A DNA stretch of 33,421 bases, taken from the NCBI RefSeq assembly GCF_002879535.1, contig NZ_PNOT02000252.1, positions 2,884-36,304 on the forward strand. Reading direction: 5' to 3'. The translations under genes were made by a program, and so were the position numbers. Every line of letters begins with the position of its first letter. The first letter of the stretch is position 1. Below the pieces are notes generated by a model, which was not told the DNA's origin, did no database searches, and saw only the letters and a program-made list of their open reading frames with translations. Source of the stretch: Mesorhizobium intechi. Lineage in GTDB: Bacteria > Pseudomonadota > Alphaproteobacteria > Rhizobiales > Rhizobiaceae. Positions 7,219 through 15,258 of the stretch are shown one piece after another.

Positions 7219-8327
7219 GCATCATCAACAAGGCGGCCGCCATTGGCGGCGGTGTCATCGGCGCCGGCTGGGTGGCGCGGCTGCTGCTCAACGGCATCGA
7301 TGTGTCGATCTTCGATCCCGATCCGGAAGCCTCGCGCAAGGTCTCCGAAGTGATGAAGGGCGCGCGCCGCGCCTACAAGCAGATGGTGCCCGGCGGCCTG
7401 CCGAAAGAGGGCAGGCTCACCTTCGCCAAGACCATCGCCGAGGCGGTTGCGGACGCCGATTTCATCCAGGAAAGCGTGCCGGAGCGGCTCGACCTCAAGC
7501 ACAAGGTGCTGGCCGAGATCGACGCCCATGCGCCGGCCAACGCCATTGTCGGTTCCTCGACCTCCGGCATCAAGCCGACCGACATGCAGGTGGCGATGAA
7601 GAAGCATCCGGAACGGCTGGTCGTCGGCCATCCGTTCAACCCCGTCTATCTCCTGCCGCTGGTCGAGATCGTCGGCGGCGATCAGACTTTCCCCGAGGCG
7701 ATCGAGGTCGCCAAGGAGATCTATGCCTCGATCGGCATGAAGCCTGTCGTCATCCGCAAGGAGATCGAGGCATTCGTTGGCGACCGCCTGCTGGAGGCGG
7801 CCTGGCGCGAGGCGCTGTGGCTGATCAAGGACGGCATCTGCACCGTCGAGGAACTCGACGACATCATGCGCTACGGTTTCGGCCTGCGCTGGGCGCAGAT
7901 GGGCATGTTCCAGGTCTACCGCGTCGCCGGCGGCGAAGCCGGCATGCGCCATTTCATGGCGCAGTTCGGGCCGTGCCTGAAATGGCCGTGGACCAAGCTG
8001 ATGGACGTGCCGGAATTCAACGACGAACTGGTCGAACTGATCGCCACCCAGTCGGATGACCAGGCGCATGGCCTGTCGATCCGCGAGCTGGAAAAGATAC
8101 GCGACGACAATCTGGTCGCGATCATGGATGCGCTGTCGAAGCAGAACAAGGGCAGGGGCTGGGGCGCCGGCGCCTTGCACAAGGATTACACCAAGCAGTT
8201 GGCCAAGCTGGCTGCAAAGAAGCCGACGGCCTCAAAGGCCGCCGAGAAGGCCAAGGCCACGAAGCCGGTGAAAAAGGCCGCAAAGCCGGCAAAAGGCGAC
8301 AAGGCGAAGAAGAGCAAGAAAGGCTGA
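7215..8327 (+). CDS. L-carnitine dehydrogenase with lysine/alanine-rich C-terminal tail
   Basis: Oxidises L-carnitine with NAD to 3-dehydrocarnitine. It belongs to the 3-hydroxyacyl-CoA dehydrogenase family. The N-terminal Rossmann fold has GGGVIGAGW (11-19) with an acidic NAD-ribose contact near Asp34. The catalytic pair is His139 in VVGHPFNPVYLLPLVE with Glu151. The motif GLRWAQMGMFQVYRVAGG and HFMAQFGPCLKWPWT are like characterised L-carnitine dehydrogenases rather than general HADs. The enzyme core ends near residue 325. Residues 331-370 are 16/40 lysine with alanine and proline, like a histone H1 tail. Many rhizobial homologues instead carry a thioesterase domain there. The start overlaps the HD gene by 4 bases. 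Confidence 0.9.
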   Translation: MSIINKAAAIGGGVIGAGWVARLLLNGIDVSIFDPDPEASRKVSEVMKGARRAYKQMVPGGLPKEGRLTFAKTIAEAVADADFIQESVPERLDLKHKVLAEIDAHAPANAIVGSSTSGIKPTDMQVAMKKHPERLVVGHPFNPVYLLPLVEIVGGDQTFPEAIEVAKEIYASIGMKPVVIRKEIEAFVGDRLLEAAWREALWLIKDGICTVEELDDIMRYGFGLRWAQMGMFQVYRVAGGEAGMRHFMAQFGPCLKWPWTKLMDVPEFNDELVELIATQSDDQAHGLSIRELEKIRDDNLVAIMDALSKQNKGRGWGAGALHKDYTKQLAKLAAKKPTASKAAEKAKATKPVKKAAKPAKGDKAKKSKKG

Positions 8328-8331
8328 GACG

Positions 8332-9495
8332 ATGGATTTCGGTCTTTCGGAAGAGCAGAAGCTCATCGTCGAGACGACGCGTGCCTTCGTCGAGAATGAG
8401 CTCTACCCGCATGAGCGAGAGGTCGAGCGCACCGGTGTGCTGCGCCGCGAGCTGATCGAGGAGCTCAAGGCCAAGGCGATCGAGGCCGGGCTCTATGCCG
8501 CCAACATGCCGGCCGATGTCGGCGGCGCGGGGCTCGATACGGTGAGCTGGCTGCTCTACGAAAAGGAACTCGGCCGCGCCAATTACGCGCTGCACTGGAC
8601 CTGCGTGGCGCGGCCTTCCAACATCCTCTTGGCCGGCACCCCCGAGCAGCGCGAAAAATATCTGTTTCCTTGCATCCGTGGCGAGAAATGGGACTGCCTG
8701 GCGATGACCGAGCCGGGCGCCGGCTCCGACCTGCGCGGGATGAGGGCGTCAGCCGTGCAGGACGGCGATCACTGGGTGCTCAACGGCACCAAGCATTTCA
8801 TCAGCCACGCCGATCTCGCCGACTTCGCCATAGTCTTCATGGCGTCGGGCGAAGAGGATTCGCCGCGCGGCAAGCGCAAGAAGATCACCGCCTTCTTCGT
8901 CGACAAGGGCACCAAGGGGTTCACGGTGCGCGACGGCTACCGCAACGTCTCGCACCGCGGCTACACCAACGCCATCCTCGAATTCGACGATTGCCGGCTG
9001 CCGGCCAGCCAGGTTCTCGGCGAAGTGCACAAGGGCTTCGACGTCGCCAATTCCTGGCTTGGCGCCACTCGCCTGCAGGTCGGCGCCACCTGTCTGGGCC
9101 GCGCCGAGCGGGCGCTCGGCCATGCGGTCGAATATGCCGCGCAGCGCCAGCAATTCGGCCAGCAGATCGGCAAGTTCCAAGGCGTGTCGTTCAAGCTCGC
9201 CGACATGGCGACCGAATTGAAGGCCGCCGACCTCATGGTCTTCGAAGCCGGCTGGAAGTACGATCAGGGTACCGTCACCGACCAGGACATGGCGATGGCC
9301 AAGTTGAAAGCCACCGAAATGCTCGCTTTCGTCGCCGACGAAGCCATTCAGATCCATGGCGGCATGGGGCTGATGGACGACCTGCCGCTGGAGCGAATCT
9401 GGCGCGACGCCCGCGTCGAGCGCATCTGGGAAGGCACGTCGGAGATTCAGCGACATATTATTTCGCGGGCGCTGCTGCGTCCGTTCGGAGCTTAG
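8332..9495 (+). CDS. Acyl-CoA dehydrogenase, probably gamma-butyrobetainyl-CoA dehydrogenase
   Basis: A 387-residue FAD flavoprotein of the acyl-CoA dehydrogenase family, expected to pass electrons to ETF. The N-terminal helical domain (1-120), the beta domain (MTEPGAGSDLRG, NGTKHFISH) and the C-terminal helical domain (RQQFGQQIGKFQGV, IHGGMGLMDDLPLERIWRDAR) are all present. The catalytic base is Glu367 in ERIWEGTSEIQR. The gene starts 4 bases after the carnitine dehydrogenase stop. Next to a CaiD-type hydratase and a CoA ligase, the likely reaction is gamma-butyrobetainyl-CoA to crotonobetainyl-CoA, analogous in direction-reversed form to CaiA. The family is certain; the substrate is inferred from context. 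Confidence 0.92.
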   Translation: MDFGLSEEQKLIVETTRAFVENELYPHEREVERTGVLRRELIEELKAKAIEAGLYAANMPADVGGAGLDTVSWLLYEKELGRANYALHWTCVARPSNILLAGTPEQREKYLFPCIRGEKWDCLAMTEPGAGSDLRGMRASAVQDGDHWVLNGTKHFISHADLADFAIVFMASGEEDSPRGKRKKITAFFVDKGTKGFTVRDGYRNVSHRGYTNAILEFDDCRLPASQVLGEVHKGFDVANSWLGATRLQVGATCLGRAERALGHAVEYAAQRQQFGQQIGKFQGVSFKLADMATELKAADLMVFEAGWKYDQGTVTDQDMAMAKLKATEMLAFVADEAIQIHGGMGLMDDLPLERIWRDARVERIWEGTSEIQRHIISRALLRPFGA

Positions 9496-9497
9496 CG

Positions 9498-9552
9498 CAT
9501 GATCGTCCAAAACCGGGATTCGGTTTTCTTGGACAAACGGGATCGTTTGTCC
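9498..9552. repeat. Intergenic palindromic repeat family 1, divergent copy B, with a second hairpin
   Basis: GTCCAAAACCG (9505-9515) pairs imperfectly with CGGTTTTCTTGGAC (9521-9534). GGACAAACG (9531-9539) pairs perfectly with CGTTTGTCC (9544-9552) over 4 bases. The two hairpins share GGAC, so they cannot both be complete. It fills the 80 bases between the dehydrogenase and the CoA synthetase, inside the operon. Confidence 0.7.
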
Positions 9553-9575
9553 TGGGATCGCGCTCAAACGAAAAG

Positions 9576-11660
9576 ATGACCATGCATAAACTCGAACGTC
9601 TCCTGCGCCCGAAATCGATCGCCGTCTTCGGTGGCGTGCAGGCTGCCGCCGTCGTGGCGCAATCGATCAAGATGGGTTTTGCCGGCGAGATCTGGCCGGT
9701 GCACCCGACCAAGGACGAGGTTGCCGGCCGCAAGGCATACCGTTCGGTCGCCGATCTGCCCGGTGCGCCGGATGCCGCCTTTGTCGGCGTCAACCGGCAT
9801 CTGACCATCGAGGTTGTCAAGGCGCTGGCCGAGCGCGGCGCCGGCGGCGCCGTCTGCTTTGCCGCCGGCTTCCTCGAGACCGAGGCCTATGACGATGACG
9901 GCGAGCGGCTGCAGGGCGAACTGGTCGCGGCAGCAGGCGAGATGCCGATCATCGGGCCGAACTGCTATGGCCTGATCAACTATGCCGACGGCGCGCTTTT
10001 GTGGCCCGACCAGCATGGTGGCATAAGGCTGGACGAGGGCGGCAAGGGTGTTGCTATCATCACCCAGTCCTCCAACATCGCCATCAACATGACGATGCAG
10101 AAGCGCGGCCTGCCGATCGCCTTCCTGATGACGGCCGGCAATCAAGCGCAGACCGGCCTGTCCGAAATGGCGCTCGGCCTGATCGAGGACGATCGGGTGA
10201 CATCGCTCGGCCTGCACATCGAAGCCTTTGATTCCGTGGCCGGCTTCGAGCGGCTGGCGGCGCGCGCCCGCGAATTGAAAAAACCGATCATCGCCATGAA
10301 GGTCGGTCGCTCCGAACAGGCGCGGCAGGCCACCGTCTCGCACACCGCCTCGCTGGCCGGCTCGGACGCGGCCTCGGGCGCTTTCCTGAGGCGGCTCGGC
10401 ATTGCGCGCGTCGATTCCATCCCCGCCTTCATCGAGGCGCTGAAGCTGCTCCACATTACCGGACCGCTGCCCGGATACCGGCTGTCGTCGATGAGCTGTT
10501 CGGGCGGCGAAGCTTCCGTCATGGCCGACAGCGCCGAAGGCCGCTGGGTCAATTTCCCGGTTCTGACGGAAAAACACCGCGCCCATGTGAAGTCGACGCT
10601 CGGGCCGCTGGTCGCGGTCGCCAATCCGCTCGATTACCACACCTTCATCTGGAACAACGAGCCGGCAATGACCGCCACCTTCACCGCCATGGTGTCGGGG
10701 GGCTTCGACTTGAACATGTTGGTGCTCGACTTTCCGCGCCCCGACCGCTGCTCGGTCACCGACTGGTGGGCGACGCTGCGCGCCTTCGAATCGGCGCTGA
10801 AGACCAACAAGGCGCATGGCGCGATCGTCTCCTCGCTGCCGGAGAACCTGCCGGAGGAATACACCGCGGAGCTCATGGCGCGCGGCATGGTGCCGCTGTT
10901 CGGCATTTCCGAGGCCATGGATGCCGCCGGGGCGGCGGCCTTCATCGGCTGGGCATGGGCCGAACCGCAGGCGCAGCCGGTCGACACATCCGCTGCCGGC
11001 GCCGCCGGCGGCGAGCATGTCACGCCCGACGAGGCCGAAGCCAAGGCGCGGCTGATCAAGGCCGGGCTTCCCGTGCCCAAGGGTGAGCGCGCCGGCAATG
11101 CGGTCGAGGCGGTGATTTCCTCGATGGCGCTCGGCTTTCCCGTCGCCCTGAAGGCGTTGGGCGTCACCCACAAATCCGAGGTCGGCGCTGTGCGGCTCAA
11201 TCTCAAGGACGCAGAATCCGTCAGCACGGCGGCGCATGATCTGCTGCCGCTCGGCACCGGCCTCTATGTCGAGCGCATGGTGCGCGACGGCGTCGCCGAA
11301 CTGATCGTCGGCTTCACCAGGGATCCGATGTTCGGCGCCGTCATGACGCTGGGCACCGGCGGCGTGCTGGTCGAGTTGCTGCGCGACAGCGTCACCTTGA
11401 TGCTGCCGGCGACCCGCGACGACATCGAGGCGGCTTTGCGCGGCCTGAAGCTGTTCCCGCTGCTCGAAGGCTACCGTGGCCGGCCGAAGGCCGACGTGGC
11501 GGCCGCCATCGACGCCATCGCGGGCATTGCCGGCTTCGTGCAGAAGAATGCCGGCGAGATCGAGGAACTCGACATCAACCCGTTGATCGTCTGCGTCGAA
11601 GGCAAGGGCGCCTGGATCGCCGACGCGCTGCTGGTGCTGGGAGAGAACAAGAATGTCTGA
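9576..11660 (+). CDS. ADP-forming acyl-CoA synthetase, probably carnitine/gamma-butyrobetaine-CoA ligase
   Basis: A 694-residue fusion of both halves of an NDP-forming acyl-CoA synthetase. The N-terminal CoA-binding domain spans about 1-130 (LLRPKSIAVFGG). Two succinyl-CoA ligase-like flavodoxin domains follow (about 150-450, with the phospho-histidine candidate His256 in SHTASLAGSD). An ATP-grasp domain starts near 475 (ALKALGVTHKSEVGAV, GFTRDPMFGAVMTLGTGG, EELDINPLIV). It differs from E. coli CaiC, an AMP-forming ligase. Being reversible, such an enzyme could activate gamma-butyrobetaine and also recover ATP when carnitinyl-CoA is released as carnitine; that is inference. The start is ATG 9576, or 9582 two codons on. 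The longer open frame upstream reads through the dehydrogenase gene and is a shadow. The Shine-Dalgarno site is weak. Confidence 0.88.
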   Translation: MTMHKLERLLRPKSIAVFGGVQAAAVVAQSIKMGFAGEIWPVHPTKDEVAGRKAYRSVADLPGAPDAAFVGVNRHLTIEVVKALAERGAGGAVCFAAGFLETEAYDDDGERLQGELVAAAGEMPIIGPNCYGLINYADGALLWPDQHGGIRLDEGGKGVAIITQSSNIAINMTMQKRGLPIAFLMTAGNQAQTGLSEMALGLIEDDRVTSLGLHIEAFDSVAGFERLAARARELKKPIIAMKVGRSEQARQATVSHTASLAGSDAASGAFLRRLGIARVDSIPAFIEALKLLHITGPLPGYRLSSMSCSGGEASVMADSAEGRWVNFPVLTEKHRAHVKSTLGPLVAVANPLDYHTFIWNNEPAMTATFTAMVSGGFDLNMLVLDFPRPDRCSVTDWWATLRAFESALKTNKAHGAIVSSLPENLPEEYTAELMARGMVPLFGISEAMDAAGAAAFIGWAWAEPQAQPVDTSAAGAAGGEHVTPDEAEAKARLIKAGLPVPKGERAGNAVEAVISSMALGFPVALKALGVTHKSEVGAVRLNLKDAESVSTAAHDLLPLGTGLYVERMVRDGVAELIVGFTRDPMFGAVMTLGTGGVLVELLRDSVTLMLPATRDDIEAALRGLKLFPLLEGYRGRPKADVAAAIDAIAGIAGFVQKNAGEIEELDINPLIVCVEGKGAWIADALLVLGENKNV

Positions 11661-12435
11661 CGTCATTTCGACCCGCCGCGAAGGCTCGATCCTCGAGGTC
11701 ACACTCGACCGGCCCAAGGCCAACGCCATCGACTTGAAGACCTCGCGGCTGATGGGGCAAACCTTCAAGGCGTTCCGCGACGACCGGGAACTGCGCGTTG
11801 CCATCGTCAAGACCGCCGGCGACAAGTTCTTCTGCGCCGGCTGGGACCTGAAGGCGGCCGCCGGCGGCGACGCGGTCGACGGCGATTATGGCGTCGGCGG
11901 CTTCGCCGGTCTGCAGGAATTGCGCGACCTGAACAAGCCGGTCATCGCTTGCGTCAACGGCATGGCGGTCGGCGGCGGCTTCGAACTGGCGCTGTCCTGC
12001 GATCTCATCTACGCCTCCGATCACTCCTCCTTCGCGCTGCCCGAAATCCGCGCCGGCACGCTGGCCGATGCGGCGACGATCAAGCTGCCGAAGCGCATTC
12101 CCTATCATGTCGCCATGGACCTCTTGTTCACCGGCCGCTGGATGGATGTCGCCGAGGCGCATCGGTGGGGCCTGGTCAACGAAGTGCTGCCGAAGGAAAA
12201 GCTCGAGGATCGCGTCTGGGAGATCGCCCGCCTGCTCGCCAGCGGCCCGCCGCTGGTCTTCGCCGCGATCAAGGAGACCGCGCGGGTGGCCGAGGCGCTC
12301 ACCTTCCAGGACGCGATGAACAAGGTGACGCGCCGGCAGTTGGCGACGGTCGATGAACTCTACGGCTCCGAGGACAATATGGAAGGGTTCCGCGCCTTCG
12401 CCGAAAAGCGCGATCCGGTGTGGAAGGGGAAGTGA
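11653..12435 (+). CDS. caiD: Crotonobetainyl-CoA hydratase (CaiD-like)
   Basis: A 260-residue crotonase-fold enzyme that hydrates crotonobetainyl-CoA to L-carnitinyl-CoA. It shares long stretches with E. coli CaiD as I recall it, including GSILEVTLDRPKANAID, FFCAGWDLKAAAGG, the GGFAGL segment and the C-terminal FAEKRDPVWKGK. The oxyanion-hole motifs are CAGWDL (61-66) and GGGFE (107-111). The acid/base glutamates Glu111 and Glu131 (ALPEIRAG) are in place. It overlaps the CoA synthetase by 8 bases, which implies co-translation and ties the operon to carnitine chemistry. It is the last gene before a hairpin-rich repeat. Confidence 0.9.
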   Translation: MSDVISTRREGSILEVTLDRPKANAIDLKTSRLMGQTFKAFRDDRELRVAIVKTAGDKFFCAGWDLKAAAGGDAVDGDYGVGGFAGLQELRDLNKPVIACVNGMAVGGGFELALSCDLIYASDHSSFALPEIRAGTLADAATIKLPKRIPYHVAMDLLFTGRWMDVAEAHRWGLVNEVLPKEKLEDRVWEIARLLASGPPLVFAAIKETARVAEALTFQDAMNKVTRRQLATVDELYGSEDNMEGFRAFAEKRDPVWKGK

Positions 12436-12526
12436 CTTTACCCTCCGGACCGAAGGTCCGCGGTGGGTTGAAGCGCCGCCACCCGCCGCTCTGCGGCGGC
12501 CTCCCCCCATCAAGGGGGAGGTAAAG
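12436..12526. repeat. Intergenic repeat family 3, multi-hairpin element
   Basis: CTTTACC (12436-12442) and GGTAAAG (12520-12526) bound a 91-base element. Inside are GGACC-GAA-GGTCC (12447-12459), a GCCGCC/GGCGGC stem and a CCTCCCC/GGGGAGG stem near the end. The latter resembles the hairpin at 19686-19707. The element fills the gap between caiD and the esterase. AAAGGAG at 12523-12529 at its edge is the esterase ribosome binding site. Confidence 0.75.
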
Positions 12527-12533
12527 GAGTTCC

Positions 12534-13472
12534 ATGACCGATTACACAAAACTCATCGATGCCGAGACCTGGGCTTTCATCGAGCGGACAAATTCCTTTT
12601 ATCCGCCCGATACGATCGACTACACGATCACCCAGCAGCGCCAGATCTACGACCGCATGTGCCGTGAGTTCTTTGCCGGCTATCCCCAGGGCGTGGCGGT
12701 CGAAACCTCGGCCATTGCCGCGCCCACGCACGACATCCCGATCCGCATCTACCGAAGCGGCGTGCAACCGGCGGCGACGGTGCTCTACATCCATGGCGGC
12801 GGTTTCATCCTTGGCGGGCTGGACAGTCATGATGACGTCTGCGCCGAGCTGTGCGCCCGCACCGGCTACGAAATTGTCTCGGTCGATTACCGGCTGGCGC
12901 CGGAGCATCTGCATCCGGCCGCCTTCGACGATGCGATGAACGCCTTGACATGGGTTGCGGCCACCCGCGACCGCCCCATCCTGCTCTGCGGCGACAGCGC
13001 CGGCGGCAACCTCTGCGCCGCTGTGGCTCACGCCACGCGCGATCACGCGAAACGGCCGGCGGGCCAGGTTCTGATCTATCCCGGCCTCGGCGGCGACCGC
13101 TCCAAGGGCTCCTATGTGACGCATGCCGAAGCGCCGATGCTGACCGTGCGCGATCTCGAATTCTACAAGCACATCCGCACCGGCGGGCAGGATCGCAGCG
13201 GCGATGCGACGCTGGCGCCGCTGGCCGATACCGACTTCGCCAACCTGCCGCCGACCATGCTAATCACCGCGCAGTGCGACCCGCTGTCTTCCGACGGCGA
13301 GACCTATCGTGACCGCATCATCGCGGCAGGCGGGCGCGCCGCCTGGTTCGAGGAACCGGGTCTGGTGCACGGCTATCTCAGGGCCCGCCACACTGTCGGT
13401 CGCGCCCGCGAAAGTTTCACGCGCATTGTCGACGCGGTGGCCGCTCTTGGACAGGGCGCCTGGCTCCCGTGA
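12534..13472 (+). CDS. HSL-type alpha/beta hydrolase (esterase)
   Basis: A 312-residue serine hydrolase of the hormone-sensitive-lipase group (esterase family IV). The oxyanion motif HGGG is at 87-90. The nucleophile is Ser155 in CGDSAGGNL. The acid is Asp249 in QCDPLSSDG and the base is His279 in LVHGYLRA. These enzymes hydrolyse short-chain carboxylic esters. It follows caiD by 98 bases in the same direction and could be read through from the carnitine operon. An acylcarnitine or acylcholine esterase role would be attractive, but no residue supports that choice. No signal peptide is present, so it is cytoplasmic. It converges on the flavoprotein gene. Confidence 0.9.
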   Translation: MTDYTKLIDAETWAFIERTNSFYPPDTIDYTITQQRQIYDRMCREFFAGYPQGVAVETSAIAAPTHDIPIRIYRSGVQPAATVLYIHGGGFILGGLDSHDDVCAELCARTGYEIVSVDYRLAPEHLHPAAFDDAMNALTWVAATRDRPILLCGDSAGGNLCAAVAHATRDHAKRPAGQVLIYPGLGGDRSKGSYVTHAEAPMLTVRDLEFYKHIRTGGQDRSGDATLAPLADTDFANLPPTMLITAQCDPLSSDGETYRDRIIAAGGRAAWFEEPGLVHGYLRARHTVGRARESFTRIVDAVAALGQGAWLP

Positions 13473-13479
13473 GCGGTTT

Positions 13480-13495
13480 CCCGTCTCGCGACGGG
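13480..13495. terminator. Hairpin between convergent genes
   Basis: CCCGTC (13480-13485) pairs with GACGGG (13490-13495) over a 4-base loop, in the 46 bases separating the esterase stop and the flavoprotein stop. It lacks a U tract, so bidirectional termination is only suggested. Confidence 0.4.
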
Positions 13496-13518
13496 CCTAA
13501 CGCCACGGTATCGCCGCT

Positions 13519-15174
13519 TTACGCCACCGAGCGTCCCGCCGCTCGGCCGGCGCTGCGGCCGGAGAAGATGCAGCCGCCGAGGAAGGTGCCTTCAAGTGCG
13601 GCATAGCCGTGCACGCCGCCGCCGCCGAAGCCGGCCGCTTCGCCCACTGCATAGAGCCCTGCGACCGGTTGACGGTCCGCGCCCAGTACGCGGCTGTCCA
13701 GATCCGTCTGCAGGCCGCCCAGAGTCTTGCGGGTCAGGATGTTAAGGCGCACCGCGATCAGCGGGCCGTTCGCCGGGTCGAGCATCTTGTGCGGCTTGGC
13801 CGTGCGGATGAGCTTGTCGCCGAGATAGGCGCGGGCGCCGCGCAGCGCGGTGATCTGCATGTCCTTGGAGAACGGATTGTCGAGTTGACGATCGCGGGCG
13901 CGGATCTCGCGTTCCACCTGGACGACGTCGAGCAGCGGCTCGCCGGCCAGCGCGTTCATGCGCGCCACCAGCTTCGAAAGATCGGCCTCGACGATGAAAT
14001 CCTCGCCCTTCTCCATGAAGGCCTTCACCGGACCCGGAATGCCCGATGTCGCCCGGCCGAGCACCTGACGCCAGCTCTTGCCGGTCAGGTCCGGGTTCTG
14101 TTCGGAACCCGACAGCGCGAACTCCTTCTGGATGATCTTCCTGGTCAGGATGAACCAGGAATAGTCGAAGCCGGTGCTCATGATGTGGCTGAGCGTGCCC
14201 AGCGTGTCGAAGCCGGGATAGAGCGGTACCGGCAGGCGTCTTCCCTTGGCATCGAGCCAGAGCGAGGACGGGCCCGGCAGGATGCGGATCGCATGGTCGG
14301 TCCAGATCGGCGCCCAGTTCCTGATGCCTTCGACATAGTGCCACATGCGGTCTCGGTTGATGATCGAGCCGCCGGCCGCTTCGGTGATCGCCAGCATGCG
14401 GCCGTCGACATGGTCGGGTACGCCGGTGATCATGCGCTTCGGCGCTGTGCCCAGTCGCTTGGGCCAATTGTCCCGCACCAGTCGATGATTGCCACCGATA
14501 CCACCGGAGGCGACGACCACCGCTTGCGCATGCAGCTCGAAATCGCCTGATATGTCGCGCGAGCTCTTGTGGCCGCGCTCGACGGTGCTGGGTTCGAGAA
14601 TATCGCCGCGCACGCCGGTCACGACGGCGCCCGTCCGCGTCAGTTCGTTGACCCGGTGGCGGAACTTGAAGCTGACCAATCCGCGCTTTTGCGCCTCCCT
14701 CACGCGCAGGACAAACGGTTCGAGCACGCCTGGGCCGGTGCCCCAGGTGATGTGGAAGCGCGGTACCGAATTGCCGTGGCCGATGGCATTGCCGCCGCCG
14801 CGCTCGGCCCAGCCGACGACGGGAAAGAACTTCAGGCCGCGCTGCAGCAGCCAGGAGCGCTTCTCGCCGGCGGCGAAACCGACATAGGCCTCCGCCCATT
14901 TGCGCGGCCAGAAATCCTCCGGCCGGTCGAAAGCGGCCGTGCCCATCCAGTCCTCGAGTGCCAGATCATGCGAATCGCGGATTCGCATGCGCCGCTGCTC
15001 GGGTGAATCGACAAGGAACAATCCGCCGAATGACCAGAACGCCTGGCCGCCCAGAGACTGTTCCGGCTCCTGGTCGACGATGATGATCCTCTTGCCGGCC
15101 TCCGCGAGTTCGGCGGCGGCAACCAGCCCGGCAAGGCCGGCGCCGACAATGATCACGTCCGCATCGTCAGCCAT
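13519..15174 (-). CDS. FAD-dependent oxidoreductase, KsdD/fumarate-reductase flavoprotein-like
   Basis: A 551-residue flavoprotein. The N-terminal dinucleotide-binding fold shows IIVGAGLAGL (8-17) with Asp34 ending the second strand (IIIVDQEPEQSLGGQAFWS). The C-terminal FAD signature is GLYAVGEAAGFGGGGVHGY followed by ALEGTFLGGCIFSGR. This layout matches FAD-binding dehydrogenases related to 3-ketosteroid delta-1-dehydrogenase and fumarate reductase. Many such rhizobial proteins lack a known substrate, and nothing nearby suggests steroid catabolism. No heme motif, signal peptide or membrane segment is seen. It is a single gene on the minus strand, and the Gfo/Idh gene lies upstream with a repeat copy in between. 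Confidence 0.85.
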   Translation of the reverse strand: MADDADVIIVGAGLAGLVAAAELAEAGKRIIIVDQEPEQSLGGQAFWSFGGLFLVDSPEQRRMRIRDSHDLALEDWMGTAAFDRPEDFWPRKWAEAYVGFAAGEKRSWLLQRGLKFFPVVGWAERGGGNAIGHGNSVPRFHITWGTGPGVLEPFVLRVREAQKRGLVSFKFRHRVNELTRTGAVVTGVRGDILEPSTVERGHKSSRDISGDFELHAQAVVVASGGIGGNHRLVRDNWPKRLGTAPKRMITGVPDHVDGRMLAITEAAGGSIINRDRMWHYVEGIRNWAPIWTDHAIRILPGPSSLWLDAKGRRLPVPLYPGFDTLGTLSHIMSTGFDYSWFILTRKIIQKEFALSGSEQNPDLTGKSWRQVLGRATSGIPGPVKAFMEKGEDFIVEADLSKLVARMNALAGEPLLDVVQVEREIRARDRQLDNPFSKDMQITALRGARAYLGDKLIRTAKPHKMLDPANGPLIAVRLNILTRKTLGGLQTDLDSRVLGADRQPVAGLYAVGEAAGFGGGGVHGYAALEGTFLGGCIFSGRSAGRAAGRSVA

Positions 15175-15199
15175 TGTTCCTCCAAGAATTAGCCGGCTA

Positions 15200-15246
15200 A
15201 CGCAATCCCGGGAAAAGTGTGAAGCGGCGTTCCGTCCGGAATTGCC
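15200..15246. repeat. Intergenic repeat family 2, full copy
   Basis: The copy begins CGCAATCCCGGGAAAAGTG and ends with GTCCGGAATTGC, so the outer arms are near-palindromic (GCAATCCC against GGAATTGC). The same element, reversed, lies at 20363-20408 beside pheT, and a partial copy is at 4047-4080. It separates the flavoprotein gene and the Gfo/Idh gene. Confidence 0.8.
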
Positions 15247-15258
15247 TCGAAGTAGATG

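Noticed and set aside
8670..9575. Long in-frame extension upstream of the acyl-CoA synthetase
   Set aside because: It reads the acyl-CoA dehydrogenase gene in another frame and is arginine-rich; the CoA-binding domain starts right after ATG 9576.
9564..11825. A 753-codon open frame antisense to the acyl-CoA synthetase
   Set aside because: High-GC shadow with low-complexity, Arg/Gln/His-rich composition and no recognisable domain; the sense gene is well supported.
13519..15174. Steroid dehydrogenase role for the flavoprotein
   Set aside because: Similarity to KsdD is at the level of the FAD fold; no steroid catabolic neighbours or substrate-specific motifs support it.
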